The notes below the pieces were generated by a model. It saw nothing but the letters and a program-made list of their open reading frames with translations, searched no databases and had not been told where the DNA came from. A stretch of DNA of 64,000 nucleotides. It comes from Actinomycetes bacterium. Lineage in GTDB: Bacteria > Actinomycetota > Actinomycetes > Propionibacteriales > Nocardioidaceae. The position numbers and the translations under genes are program-made. Below are positions 27,669 through 36,144 of this stretch, one piece after another (the stretch's first letter is position 1; each line of letters starts with the position of its first letter). The stretch is taken from contig JAEWOG010000099.1 in NCBI GenBank assembly GCA_023460975.1, forward strand, positions 1-64,000. The letters run 5' to 3'.

Positions 27669-28841
27669 TCAGCGCACCAGGCTTGCGGGGCGTACGGCAT
27701 GGGAACCGAAGCGGCGCGCGGCCCTGTCCACGGCACGGTCCGCCTCCGACCAGCCCTGCTCCCGCTCCCCCAGCACGAGCTGGCGCTGGACCTGCCCGCA
27801 CGGGACGAGGCCCTCCACCCGGACACCCACCAGCCGGATCCGGGCACGCTGCAGCCCGAGCGCGTCATAGAGACGGACTGCGGTGCGATGGATCTCAAGG
27901 GTGACATCGGTGGCCTCCCCCATGGTCCTGGTGCGCGTGATCGTGGTGAAGTCCGCGAAGCGGATCCGGATCGTCACCGTCCGCCCCGCCACCTCGGCCG
28001 TACGCATCCGCGCTGCCACCTTGGCACTCAGGCGGAGCAGTTCACGCACGATCACGTCACGATCATCCGTGTCCTGGGAGAACGTCTCGTCGGCGCCCAT
28101 CGACCGCTCGGGTGCGTACGGTCCCGACCTCGGGGTCACCTCGCGACGATCCACGCCCCACGCAAGATCGTGCAGGTGACCGCCGGCGGCGTCACCGAGC
28201 GCGCGTTGGAGCGTGCGACGGGGCGTGTGGGCCAGGTCGCCCACCGTGTGCAGACCGAGCCGGTGCAGCAGAGCCTCGGTCTTGTCCCCCACACCCCACA
28301 ACTCCCCCACCTCCAGCGGATGCAGGAACGTGGTGACCTCCTGCGGCTCGACGAGAACCACTCCGTCGGGCTTGGCGCGCCGCGACGCGATCTTGGCGAC
28401 TGTGGCGGTGGCCGCCACCCCGACCGAGCAGGTGATCCGCTGCTCATCGTGGATTCGGGCGCGCACCTGCTCGGCGATCTGGGCCGGCGTGCCCAACCGT
28501 GTGGCGGCCCCCCGTACATCGAGGAACGCCTCGTCCAGCGAGATCGCTTCGACCAGCGGCGTCACCAGCCGGAAGACCTCCATCACCGAGGCCGACACCG
28601 AGGCGAAGGTCTCGAAGTCGGGCGCGATCACCACCGCCTGCGGGCACATCCGTCGCGCCCGCGTCATGGGCTGGGCCGAGCGGATCCCGAGCTGCCGGGC
28701 TGGGTAGTTGGCCGAGAGTACGACGCTGCGCGCCCCGCCACCCACGATCACCGGCACGTCGTGCAGGTCGGGGCGGTCGCGAATCGCCACCGACGCATAG
28801 AAGGCGTCCATGTCGACGTGCAGGATCGGGGTGCTGCTCAC
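27669..28841 (-). CDS. dinB: DNA polymerase IV (translesion, Y family)
   Basis: A 390-aa Y-family polymerase that copies past damaged bases. The metal-binding motifs are intact: DMDAFYASV near residue 10 and SLDEAFLDV near 103. The thumb and little-finger domains follow. The C-terminus stops at SLVR without an obvious clamp-binding peptide. Start: GTG at 28841 with GGGGGG upstream; a TTG at 28859 is less likely. It is the end of the LexA-controlled DUF6504-dnaE2 gene run. Confidence 0.95.
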   Translation of the reverse strand: MSSTPILHVDMDAFYASVAIRDRPDLHDVPVIVGGGARSVVLSANYPARQLGIRSAQPMTRARRMCPQAVVIAPDFETFASVSASVMEVFRLVTPLVEAISLDEAFLDVRGAATRLGTPAQIAEQVRARIHDEQRITCSVGVAATATVAKIASRRAKPDGVVLVEPQEVTTFLHPLEVGELWGVGDKTEALLHRLGLHTVGDLAHTPRRTLQRALGDAAGGHLHDLAWGVDRREVTPRSGPYAPERSMGADETFSQDTDDRDVIVRELLRLSAKVAARMRTAEVAGRTVTIRIRFADFTTITRTRTMGEATDVTLEIHRTAVRLYDALGLQRARIRLVGVRVEGLVPCGQVQRQLVLGEREQGWSEADRAVDRAARRFGSHAVRPASLVR

Positions 28842-28871
28842 CGCAGCCCCCCGGAGCAAGGGCGTCGCGAC

Positions 28872-29606
28872 TCAGCGACGCGCGAGGACGTGCAACTGGG
28901 CAGCCAGGGGGAGGTACTCAGGACGGGTCGCCACCGTCCGCTCGAGATCGACCAACGCCGATGTGGCACCGGGCTCGAGGTCGAGCAGCGAGCCCGGGAC
29001 GAGGTCGGCGAAGATGCGCACACCCCGCACCGAGGCAACCTCCAGGCCAGCCCCCGCAAGCAGGTCGTTGACCTCGCCGAGGGTGAATCGGCGCCCGCCA
29101 CGTCCCGCGGTGGGGTCGTCGAGCAACTCGCGTGCCGCGGCGAAGTGGCCAGCCATCGCCCGCGCCACAACGGCCGCGTGCCGCTGCCCGACGAGCAGGC
29201 TGAGCGTCCCTCCGGGGCGCAACACGCCAGCGAGGGCAGCCAGCCCAGCCAGCGGGTCACCGACCACCTCGAGGACGCCGTGACACAGCACCATGTCGGC
29301 CTCGGCACCCAACGCCGCCAAGTCGGAGAGGTCGCCCTGCTGCCCGGTGACCCGGTCGGAGACTCCCTTCTCGGCGGCACGCCGGTCCAGCGCCGCCAGC
29401 GCATCGGGGCTGGGGTCGATGACCTGGACGTGGTGGCCGAGCTCGGCCAACGGCACGGCGAATCCACCGGTGCCACCACCGATGTCGATGATGCGCGCGC
29501 CACCGGAGTCGCGGTCGACAGCATCGGCCAGTGCCGCCTTGACCGCGTCCCACACCACACCGGTGCGGACGGACTGGCGGCGCTCACTGGCTGTAGGACC
29601 CGACAT
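28872..29606 (-). CDS. SAM-dependent methyltransferase
   Basis: A 244-aa class I methyltransferase: the SAM-binding loop is IIDIGGGTGGFAVPLAE, then VIDPSPDAL for the ribose, and VLCHGVLEVVGDP. Substrate unknown. A TAGGGT lies seven bases before the ATG at 29606, so it may also be made from a leaderless transcript independent of dnaE2 upstream. dinB starts 31 bp downstream. Confidence 0.88.
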   Translation of the reverse strand: MSGPTASERRQSVRTGVVWDAVKAALADAVDRDSGGARIIDIGGGTGGFAVPLAELGHHVQVIDPSPDALAALDRRAAEKGVSDRVTGQQGDLSDLAALGAEADMVLCHGVLEVVGDPLAGLAALAGVLRPGGTLSLLVGQRHAAVVARAMAGHFAAARELLDDPTAGRGGRRFTLGEVNDLLAGAGLEVASVRGVRIFADLVPGSLLDLEPGATSALVDLERTVATRPEYLPLAAQLHVLARR

Positions 29607-29679
29607 GCACCCCACCCTAGGGCGTGCCACCCCGACAGGACGCGCGCGACGCCCTCGGACGGAACGTGTGTCGGGGTAC

Positions 29680-32600
29680 TCATCCCGGACTCCCCGGGCT
29701 GCGGTGCCACAAGTGACGCGCCACGTCCCGCGCGGGCTCCCCCGCGGGGCGAACGTCGGCGTACGGGGACATGCGGAAGCCGCTGCTGTGCACCAACACC
29801 CGCCGCCCCTGGGGTTCGGGACCGGGCTCGGGGCGCTGCTCGATCGCCGCGAGCACCCGCGCGAGGCCCTCGCCAGAATCGGGCGCGTCTCGCCAGAGCG
29901 CGTACAGGCCCGGCAGGTCCCACGCGCCCGTGGCACGCAGCGAGACCCCTCGGCGGCCCGTACGACGCAACTCGCCGCGCACCAGCAGCAGCCACGACCC
30001 GAAGACAGTGGCTGCGTGTGGCCCCTGGGCGTCGTCGAAGAAGGTGGCGTCCACCGGGCCGGTGCCGTCGTCAAGGGTCAGGAAGATGACGCGCCGGCCG
30101 GAACGGACCGGCGGGGTCTGGGTGGCGACCTTGACGCCCGCCACCAGCAGATCGCTGCGTGAGCGCCGACGCAGCAACTCGGAGCTGCATGTGGTCCTCA
30201 GCGCTTCAAGGAACTCCGCGTACGGGGTGAGTGCATGCTGGCTGACGTCGAGGCCGAGGATCTCCAACTCTGCCTGCATCCGCTCATGGGTGCTCATCTC
30301 CGGCAGGCCGGTGCCGATCTCCTCCTCGCCAGGCTCGTCGCCAAGTCGCAGCGTCAACTGGACGGAGTCGGCCTCCGGCGGCGGAGTGCTGGCACGCGAC
30401 TGCGCCGCAGTCCGCGCCCAGACTCCCTGACGTGCCGGACTCCCACCCGCCGGATCCGTCGTCGCACGCACCGTCGGGTCAGAGCTGTTGCGCACCCCCG
30501 CCTCCGCCGCGCGGCGGATCGCAGGAGTCGCCACTCGCCGAGCCGCCAGCCCTCGCCCGCGCGCAGCCCGGGCGAGGGAGCGGGCGTGCCGGTCCAGCTC
30601 GGACACCTGGAGCAGCAGGTCTCGCCGGGTCACCTGTCCGCGCCGGGAGACAGTGCTCCCCGCGTCGCCGATGCCGTAGAGGGAGTCGAACGCACCCGCC
30701 AGCACCAATCGCTCGAGCACGGGGCGAGAGACGTGGGCTCGGGCGAAGAAGTCCGACAGCGAGACGTACGGCACCGCGCTCGCATCGTCCCCGCGGGCGG
30801 TGACGATGCGAGCGACCTCGGCCGCGCTGATCCCCTTCACCTCCGACAACGCGAGCCTGATGGCGTGGGCGTCGGTACCGTCGAGCCGTTCGACCGCGTA
30901 CGTCGCACCCGAGGCGTTGACGTCGAGACCACGCACCAGCACCCCGAACCGGCGGGCGTCCTCGAGGATGAGTCGTTTGGGGTACATCCCAGGGTCGTGG
31001 GTGAGCACCCCGGCCAGGAAGTGGGCGGGCCAATGCGTCTTGAGCCAAGCCGATTGGTAGGTGGGCAACGCGAAGGCCGCCGCGTGGGCCTTGCAGAACC
31101 CGAACGAGGCGAATGCCTCCAGCACCGACCAGATCCGCTCCACCAGCGGCAGGTCGTAGCCGCGGCCCAGGGCTCGGGGGAAGAACCACAGCTTGGTCTG
31201 TGCCATGCCCTCGACGTCGCCCAGGGCTCGCCGCTTCTCGTCGCCCTGAGCGAAGGAGACCCCCGCGAACTGGGCGATGATCTCGATGACCTGCTCGTGG
31301 AAGACGACGACCCCGTGGGTCTGGGCGAGGATCGGCCGGAGATCGGGATGCAGGTAGTGGGGCATCTTCCACCCCTGTTTGGCCTCCAGGTAGGGGGTGA
31401 TCATGTCGCTCTTGACCGGGCCCGGCCGAAACAGCGAGATGTCGGTGATGATGTCGCCGAAGTCGTCGATGCCGGACTTGCCGACCAGCTCGCGCTGACC
31501 GGGTGACTCGATCTGGAAGACGCCGAGCGTCTGGGCACTGGAGATCAGGTCGTAGGTCTCAGCGTCGTCGAAGGGCACCTGTGCCTCGTCGTCCAGATCG
31601 ATCTCGACGCCGTCGACACGAGCAACCTCGGCGACGGCGTGCGCCATCGCCGACTGCATCCGGATGCCGAGGACATCGAGCTTGAGCAGGCCCAACTCCT
31701 CCACGTCGTCCTTGTCGAACTGGCTCATCGGGTAGCCGACGTACGACGCCTCCACCGGCGTCCTGTCCAGCAGCGTGGCGTCGGAGAGCAACACCCCGCA
31801 GGGGTGTACGGCGATGTGGCGTGGGAGTCCGTCCAACCGCTCGACGAGGTCGAAGAAGAGATCGAAGCGCCCGTCTGCCAGACCGCTGGAGCGCAGCTCG
31901 GGCAGGTCGCGCATCGCTGCCCGGGCATCCCGCGCCCGGATGTGGGGGAACGACTTGGCCATCGCGTCGATCTCGCCGGGCGGAAGCCCCAGCGCCGCGC
32001 CCACGTCACGCACCGCGTGCCGGACGCGGTAGGTGTCCATCATCGACACGCACACGCACCGCTCCCCTCCGAAGCGATCGAGGATCGCCTCGTACACCTC
32101 GGGGCGACGGGCCGACTCCACGTCCACATCGATGTCGGGCAACGACGTGCGCAACGGGGAGAGGAACCGCTCCATCAGCAGGCCGTGACGGATCGGGTCC
32201 ACCCCGGAGACGCCGAGCAGGTAGTTGACCAGGCTGCCGGCGCCCGACCCGCGCGCGGCACGGCGGATGCCCATCGATCCGATCAGATCCGTCACGTCGG
32301 AGACAGTGAGGAAGTAGGAGGCGAAGCCCAGAGTGCGAATCGTGGCGAGCTCGTCGTCAAGGCGCTTCCAGATGACCTGCCGCGGAGCGTTGCCGTAGCG
32401 GCCCCCGACCGCCCGCTCGCAGCGCACTCTCAACGCCGTGTCTGCGTCAGCCCACTCCCCGCCGCCCAGATCGAACTCAGGAAAGTGGACCTCCCCGATG
32501 CCGAGGTCCTCACGCGGGTCGAGCACGCAACGATCGGCCACCGCCCGCGTCCGCGCCAGCAGCCGGCGGGGCTCGTCCTGTCCGAACCCCGCCAGACGGC

Positions 32601-33504
32601 AGATCTCCTCGGCGATGTCGTGCATCTGCTTGCCGGACTTGAGGAACCCCTCCGCATTGCCCCGTGCCTGCCCGGGGCCCCGGTGCCTCAACTGCGCCGA
32701 GGAGAGCGGCACCAGACGCCGGGCAGCGTCAAGCACGTCCACGGTCGGGGCGTCCCACCTGTCGGCGTAGCGGACCGCATTGGTCAGCACCGTCGTCACC
32801 CGGGCCTGCGCAGCGAGCAGCGCCATCCGGGCTGCGTGCTGAGAGGACCCCGGACCCCAGCCGTAGTCGCCCGTGGGGCCGTAACCGCCTCGCAGCCGGT
32901 GCGAGACCAACTCGACGATGAGGTTCTCCCGGGGAACGGCCCGCGCCCACCTGGCCAGTGCGGCCTCGGCCAGATCCCGGCGCCCCGCCGTGACATGGGT
33001 GCCGACGTCCGAGTCAGGCCCCACCATCACCAGCACCTCCCCACTCGCCAGCTGGGGCTCCAGCAGGTCGAGCGTGGCCACCGGCCGGCCACGCTCTCCA
33101 GCCAGATGGGTGGCCGAGACCATCCGGCACACAGCGGCCCACCCCTTCTGGCCCGTGGCCAGGAACCGCACCCGGGGGGTGCCGCCCACCTCGGGCGCCA
33201 CCTCTCGTACGGCACCTCCTCGCGCGGGGCTGCGGCGCGTGGGCGTCGCTTGGGGCGCACGGAGCCGTGGCGATGAGATCACCGGTTCCACGGCGAGATC
33301 CACACCCAGCACCGGGCGCACCCCGGCCGAGCGGCATGCCTGAACGAACTTCACCGCACCGTAGGTGCCGTCCCTGTCCGTCAGCGCCAGCGCGTCCATC
33401 CCCAGGTCCGCGGCGCGCTCGACCAGCGTGCGCGGGTGCGAGGCGCCGTACTGGAGGGAGTAGCCGGAGGAGACATGGAGGTGGACGAACGGGTCAGGCG
33501 ACAC
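29680..33504 (-). CDS. dnaE2: Error-prone DNA polymerase III alpha subunit, DnaE2 type
   Basis: A 1274-aa C-family polymerase. The PHP domain starts FVHLHVSSGYSL; the catalytic aspartates are in LPDIDVDVES, and QGDEKRRALGDVEG and FCKAHAAAFALPTYQSAWLK are polymerase-core landmarks. An OB-fold lies near the C-terminus. Neighbours (DUF6504, DinB, a LexA box) and the presence of a separate dnaE1 favour the mutagenic DnaE2/ImuC role. No imuA or imuB is in this window. GTG at 33504 overlaps the upstream gene by 11 bp. A disordered Ala/Arg/Pro insert around residues 1000-1060 makes it longer than typical. Confidence 0.9.
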   Translation of the reverse strand: MSPDPFVHLHVSSGYSLQYGASHPRTLVERAADLGMDALALTDRDGTYGAVKFVQACRSAGVRPVLGVDLAVEPVISSPRLRAPQATPTRRSPARGGAVREVAPEVGGTPRVRFLATGQKGWAAVCRMVSATHLAGERGRPVATLDLLEPQLASGEVLVMVGPDSDVGTHVTAGRRDLAEAALARWARAVPRENLIVELVSHRLRGGYGPTGDYGWGPGSSQHAARMALLAAQARVTTVLTNAVRYADRWDAPTVDVLDAARRLVPLSSAQLRHRGPGQARGNAEGFLKSGKQMHDIAEEICRLAGFGQDEPRRLLARTRAVADRCVLDPREDLGIGEVHFPEFDLGGGEWADADTALRVRCERAVGGRYGNAPRQVIWKRLDDELATIRTLGFASYFLTVSDVTDLIGSMGIRRAARGSGAGSLVNYLLGVSGVDPIRHGLLMERFLSPLRTSLPDIDVDVESARRPEVYEAILDRFGGERCVCVSMMDTYRVRHAVRDVGAALGLPPGEIDAMAKSFPHIRARDARAAMRDLPELRSSGLADGRFDLFFDLVERLDGLPRHIAVHPCGVLLSDATLLDRTPVEASYVGYPMSQFDKDDVEELGLLKLDVLGIRMQSAMAHAVAEVARVDGVEIDLDDEAQVPFDDAETYDLISSAQTLGVFQIESPGQRELVGKSGIDDFGDIITDISLFRPGPVKSDMITPYLEAKQGWKMPHYLHPDLRPILAQTHGVVVFHEQVIEIIAQFAGVSFAQGDEKRRALGDVEGMAQTKLWFFPRALGRGYDLPLVERIWSVLEAFASFGFCKAHAAAFALPTYQSAWLKTHWPAHFLAGVLTHDPGMYPKRLILEDARRFGVLVRGLDVNASGATYAVERLDGTDAHAIRLALSEVKGISAAEVARIVTARGDDASAVPYVSLSDFFARAHVSRPVLERLVLAGAFDSLYGIGDAGSTVSRRGQVTRRDLLLQVSELDRHARSLARAARGRGLAARRVATPAIRRAAEAGVRNSSDPTVRATTDPAGGSPARQGVWARTAAQSRASTPPPEADSVQLTLRLGDEPGEEEIGTGLPEMSTHERMQAELEILGLDVSQHALTPYAEFLEALRTTCSSELLRRRSRSDLLVAGVKVATQTPPVRSGRRVIFLTLDDGTGPVDATFFDDAQGPHAATVFGSWLLLVRGELRRTGRRGVSLRATGAWDLPGLYALWRDAPDSGEGLARVLAAIEQRPEPGPEPQGRRVLVHSSGFRMSPYADVRPAGEPARDVARHLWHRSPGSPG

Positions 33505-33931
33505 CGGAGTGACCGGTCGCAACGAGGCGCCGCTCGATGGGCGCGTGGGGGACCAGCCCCAGAGCCTGCTCCACCACGGCCAGGAAGCGGTCTGCATCGC
33601 GGACGAGGTCATCCGCCTCACGCTCCGTGACCACCCGGGTCGACCCCGCCTCGGCAGCCGCTCGCTTGGCAGCCCCCGCCGCGAAGAACCGCGCCCACTC
33701 CCCCATCTCGGGGCAGACCTGGGCGAGCAGCACCCACGCATTGCGCTGGCGGCGCTGCGTCGCGGTGGGCTTGGCCCGGGCTGCGAGCAGCGCGGCCGTC
33801 GCCCGAAGAGCGGCCACGTGGGCGCACGCATAGCGGGTCGGGACGTCTGTGCTCGTGATCGCTTCGCGCAGGGACTCCGCGGACCTGGCCAGGTAGGAGT
33901 GAGTCGTGGCGGGCAGGAGGTGGGGGTTCAT
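33494..33931 (-). CDS. SAV_6107 family HEPN protein
   Basis: A 145-aa all-helical protein of the SAV_6107 type, recognised from YACAHVAALRATAALLAARAKP and EMGEWARFFAAGA. HEPN folds are often RNases or toxin-like, but the classic R-x4-6-H motif is not evident here. It is regularly encoded next to DnaE2/DinB genes in actinobacteria, so a link to mutagenic repair is inferred. Start ATG 33931 has GAGGTG six bases upstream. Confidence 0.82.
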   Translation of the reverse strand: MNPHLLPATTHSYLARSAESLREAITSTDVPTRYACAHVAALRATAALLAARAKPTATQRRQRNAWVLLAQVCPEMGEWARFFAAGAAKRAAAEAGSTRVVTEREADDLVRDADRFLAVVEQALGLVPHAPIERRLVATGHSGVA

Positions 33932-33941
33932 CGTGTCCACC

Positions 33942-34235
33942 TCAGTCCGCGCACGCGACGAGCTGCCAGCAGCCGTCACTCCAGTCGAAGGAGAGGTCGA
34001 AGACCCCCCACTGCCCCGCACCGCGACCTGCCTCGACTCGCCACAACTCACGCTCGCGGAGCAGGTCGGTGCCCGCCGGGGCACCCTCCCCCGCCACGGC
34101 CTGCCACCACGGGCCCGTCTCCACCCAGTGGGCCATCACGGCGCGCACCTTCCACAGTCGCCCGCGCCACAGGAACTGGTCCGGTCCCTCGCTCGCCCCA
34201 CGGCGCACCTCGACAGGGTCGTCGTATTGCCTCAT
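33942..34235 (-). CDS. DUF6504 family protein
   Basis: A 97-aa protein rich in Trp (FLWRGRLWKV, WVETGPWW, FDWSDGCWQL) that matches the small actinobacterial proteins encoded beside DnaE2/ImuB polymerases. Function unknown; it is the first gene of the SOS operon. GGAG lies five bases before the ATG at 34235; a GTG one codon earlier is possible. The gene downstream begins 11 bp after its stop. Confidence 0.82.
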   Translation of the reverse strand: MRQYDDPVEVRRGASEGPDQFLWRGRLWKVRAVMAHWVETGPWWQAVAGEGAPAGTDLLRERELWRVEAGRGAGQWGVFDLSFDWSDGCWQLVACAD

Positions 34236-34311
34236 CACGTCTCCTCACGCTCCGTCGACCCCACCAGCAGGCGATCACGACCCCTCTCGGGAGGCCCCTG
34301 ATCGCCAAGCA

Positions 34312-34327
34312 TCGAACATTTGTTCGA
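34312..34327. promoter_or_regulatory. LexA (SOS) box
   Basis: TCGAAC-ATTT-GTTCGA is a perfect palindrome with the actinobacterial/Gram-positive LexA consensus CGAAC-N4-GTTCG. It sits 77 bp upstream of the DUF6504 start and controls the DUF6504/HEPN/dnaE2 (and probably dinB) transcripts on the minus strand. Confidence 0.92.
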
Positions 34328-34377
34328 ACAAGGAGAACGCTACCTCCACCCACTGACAACGGGTCAAGACGGACAAC

Positions 34378-34410
34378 GAAAAAGCCCGGGCCGATTCGTC
34401 GGCCCGGGCT
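34378..34410 (-). terminator. Intrinsic terminator after the 166-aa membrane protein gene
   Basis: Perfect 10-bp stem AGCCCGGGCC / GGCCCGGGCT (34383-34392 and 34401-34410) with an 8-nt loop, followed on the minus strand by TTTT. It lies 33 bp after the stop of the gene at 34444-34944. Confidence 0.88.
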
Positions 34411-34443
34411 GGCAATGGCGCTGTCCGGCAGCGCGTACGACCC

Positions 34444-34944
34444 TCAGGCCGCGCTCAGGTCCTTCGCGCGAGGCTTGCGGAAGGAGCGCATGTAGGCAGT
34501 GGAGTCCTTGTGCCAGACGAAGTAGAGCAGCGCCGCGTCGAGCACCAGCAGCACCACCGACACCACCACGAACGAGGTCGGCAGGTGGTTGATCAGGCTC
34601 ACCACGGCCACGACGACACCGACGAAGACCGTCGCGGTCAGCCAGTGACGCGCCCAGTTGTGCCCACCCACCAGGCAGGCGCCCAGCACCCACACGAGCA
34701 TGACGAACCACACGAGCGCGACCACCGCCAACTGACCGAACTTGGGCACGATCGGGCTCGCCTTGAGCGCCTCGAGTCCGCCGCTGGCGAGCAGTTCACG
34801 GGCCGAGGAGTTGCCCTCGCTCCACGCGAGGATGATCTCGTCGTTGCGCCACAGCGTGAGGACCGTGATGACCGCGGAGGCCGCGACCACGGCCACGAGC
34901 ACCCACACCGCACGGGTGATCGACTTGGGCAGCGGGGTGGGCAT
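34444..34944 (-). CDS. Four-helix membrane protein, unknown function
   Basis: A 166-aa protein with a first helix at 12-32, an extracellular loop of about 40 residues, and three more helices (about 75-93, 102-117 and 122-142), ending in a basic cytoplasmic tail (RSFRKPRAKD). I do not recognise the family with certainty; the loop-plus-helices layout resembles small actinobacterial membrane proteins of unknown role. ATG at 34944 with GGAGAAG upstream. Its own terminator follows. Confidence 0.75.
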   Translation of the reverse strand: MPTPLPKSITRAVWVLVAVVAASAVITVLTLWRNDEIILAWSEGNSSARELLASGGLEALKASPIVPKFGQLAVVALVWFVMLVWVLGACLVGGHNWARHWLTATVFVGVVVAVVSLINHLPTSFVVVSVVLLVLDAALLYFVWHKDSTAYMRSFRKPRAKDLSAA

Positions 34945-34996
34945 GTCTTCTCTCCTGATGGCGATTTGTCGTCCTTCGGCTGTCAGCGGACCCGGC

Positions 34997-35008
34997 TAGG
35001 CTCTGCCC
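34997..35008 (+). promoter_or_regulatory. -10 element for leaderless YbaK gene
   Basis: TAGGCT, then six bases, then the ATG at 35009; no ribosome-binding site. Confidence 0.6.
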
Positions 35009-35482
35009 ATGTCGAGCGAGCACCCCTCCATCACCTCGTTCCGCGCCGAGCTTGACCGCCGCGGCGGCACGGGCGAGGTCGTCATCCTGCCTGACTCGGT
35101 GCACACGGCGGTGCTGGCAGCCGAAGCTCTGGGATGCGAGGTCGGGGCCATCGCCAACAGCCTGCTGTTCGACTCCGGCGGTGAGCCCGTCCTGATCCTG
35201 ACCTCCGGCGCCCACCGCGTGGACACCACAGCCGTTGCACAGCGTATCGGGGTCACTGAACTGCGCCGCGCGTCGGCAGACTTCGTGCGCACCCACACGG
35301 GCCAGGTCATCGGCGGCGTCTCCCCCATCGACCATCCCGATCAGGTGAGGACCTGGATCGACCCGTGGCTGGCGGATCATCCCGTCGTGTGGGCTGCAGC
35401 CGGACACCCTGCCGCGGTCTTCTCCAGCACGTACGACGAACTCATCGCCATGACCGGGGCAACCCCGGTCGCGGTCGACTGA
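35009..35482 (+). CDS. YbaK/EbsC family aminoacyl-tRNA deacylase-like protein
   Basis: A 157-aa single-domain protein of the YbaK fold, which edits mischarged tRNA (Cys-tRNA-Pro and relatives) in known members. Visible features: TAVLAAEALGCEVGAIANSLLF, and GGVSPIDHPDQV holding the GxxxP loop. The catalytic lysine position of E. coli YbaK is not obvious, so activity is not certain. It is transcribed divergently from the membrane protein at 34444 and is followed by DUF4126 13 bp on. Confidence 0.85.
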   Translation: MSSEHPSITSFRAELDRRGGTGEVVILPDSVHTAVLAAEALGCEVGAIANSLLFDSGGEPVLILTSGAHRVDTTAVAQRIGVTELRRASADFVRTHTGQVIGGVSPIDHPDQVRTWIDPWLADHPVVWAAAGHPAAVFSSTYDELIAMTGATPVAVD

Positions 35483-35495
35483 GGCAGGCTGGGTC

Positions 35496-36089
35496 ATGGA
35501 GTCGCTGGCGCTGGCGTTCTCGAGTGGGTGGGCCAGCGGCGTCAACGCCTACCTAGTGGTCCTCGTGCTCGGCATCGCCGACCGCATCGGCGGCTTCACC
35601 CAGATCCCCGACGTGCTCGCCCGGTGGGACGTACTGGGCGTGGCCCTGTTCCTCTACGCGATGGAGTTCATCGCCGACAAGATCCCCTACATCGACTCCA
35701 CCTGGGACGCGTTCTCCACCGCGATCCGCCCCACCGCCGGGGCAGTGATCGGGATCCTGCTCGCCGGCGATGCCACCACGCTCGAGCAAGCGGTGTTCGC
35801 AGTCGTCGGGGGTGGCACTGCCCTGCTCTCCCACCTCGCCAAGGCAGGCGGCCGACTGGCGATCAACACCTCCCCAGAACCCGCCTCCAACGTGCTGGCG
35901 AGCACCATCGAGGACGTGGCCGTCCTGGGCGTGGTCTGGTTCGCCATCGAACATCCGCGCGCGGCTGCGGCGGTCGCGGCCGTCCTCCTCATCGCGGGGC
36001 TGGCGGTCACGATGCTCGTCGCCAGCGCCATCCGACGCGGCTGGCGACGCTGGCGCAATCGCACGCCGCGCGCGCCCGCGCCCTCGTGA
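35496..36089 (+). CDS. DUF4126 membrane protein
   Basis: A 197-aa protein with about five membrane helices and the DUF4126 start GWASGVNAYLVVLVLG. The second conserved patch is FIADKIPYIDSTWDAF. The tail is Arg-rich (RRGWRRWRNRTPR). Function unknown. Probably co-transcribed with the YbaK gene (13-bp gap). Confidence 0.87.
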   Translation: MESLALAFSSGWASGVNAYLVVLVLGIADRIGGFTQIPDVLARWDVLGVALFLYAMEFIADKIPYIDSTWDAFSTAIRPTAGAVIGILLAGDATTLEQAVFAVVGGGTALLSHLAKAGGRLAINTSPEPASNVLASTIEDVAVLGVVWFAIEHPRAAAAVAAVLLIAGLAVTMLVASAIRRGWRRWRNRTPRAPAPS

Positions 36090-36132
36090 TCCACACGACC
36101 CACCCGGGCCCTCCCGACCCTCGCCACGCCAC

Positions 36133-36144
36133 TACCCTGCTGCC
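36133..36144 (+). promoter_or_regulatory. -10 element for leaderless FAD oxidoreductase gene
   Basis: TACCCT, six bases, ATG at 36145. Confidence 0.5.

Noticed and set aside
29680..33831. Longer 1383-codon DnaE2
   Set aside because: The extension overlaps the SAV_6107 gene and is Arg/Ser/Trp-rich noise; the PHP domain starts just after GTG 33504.
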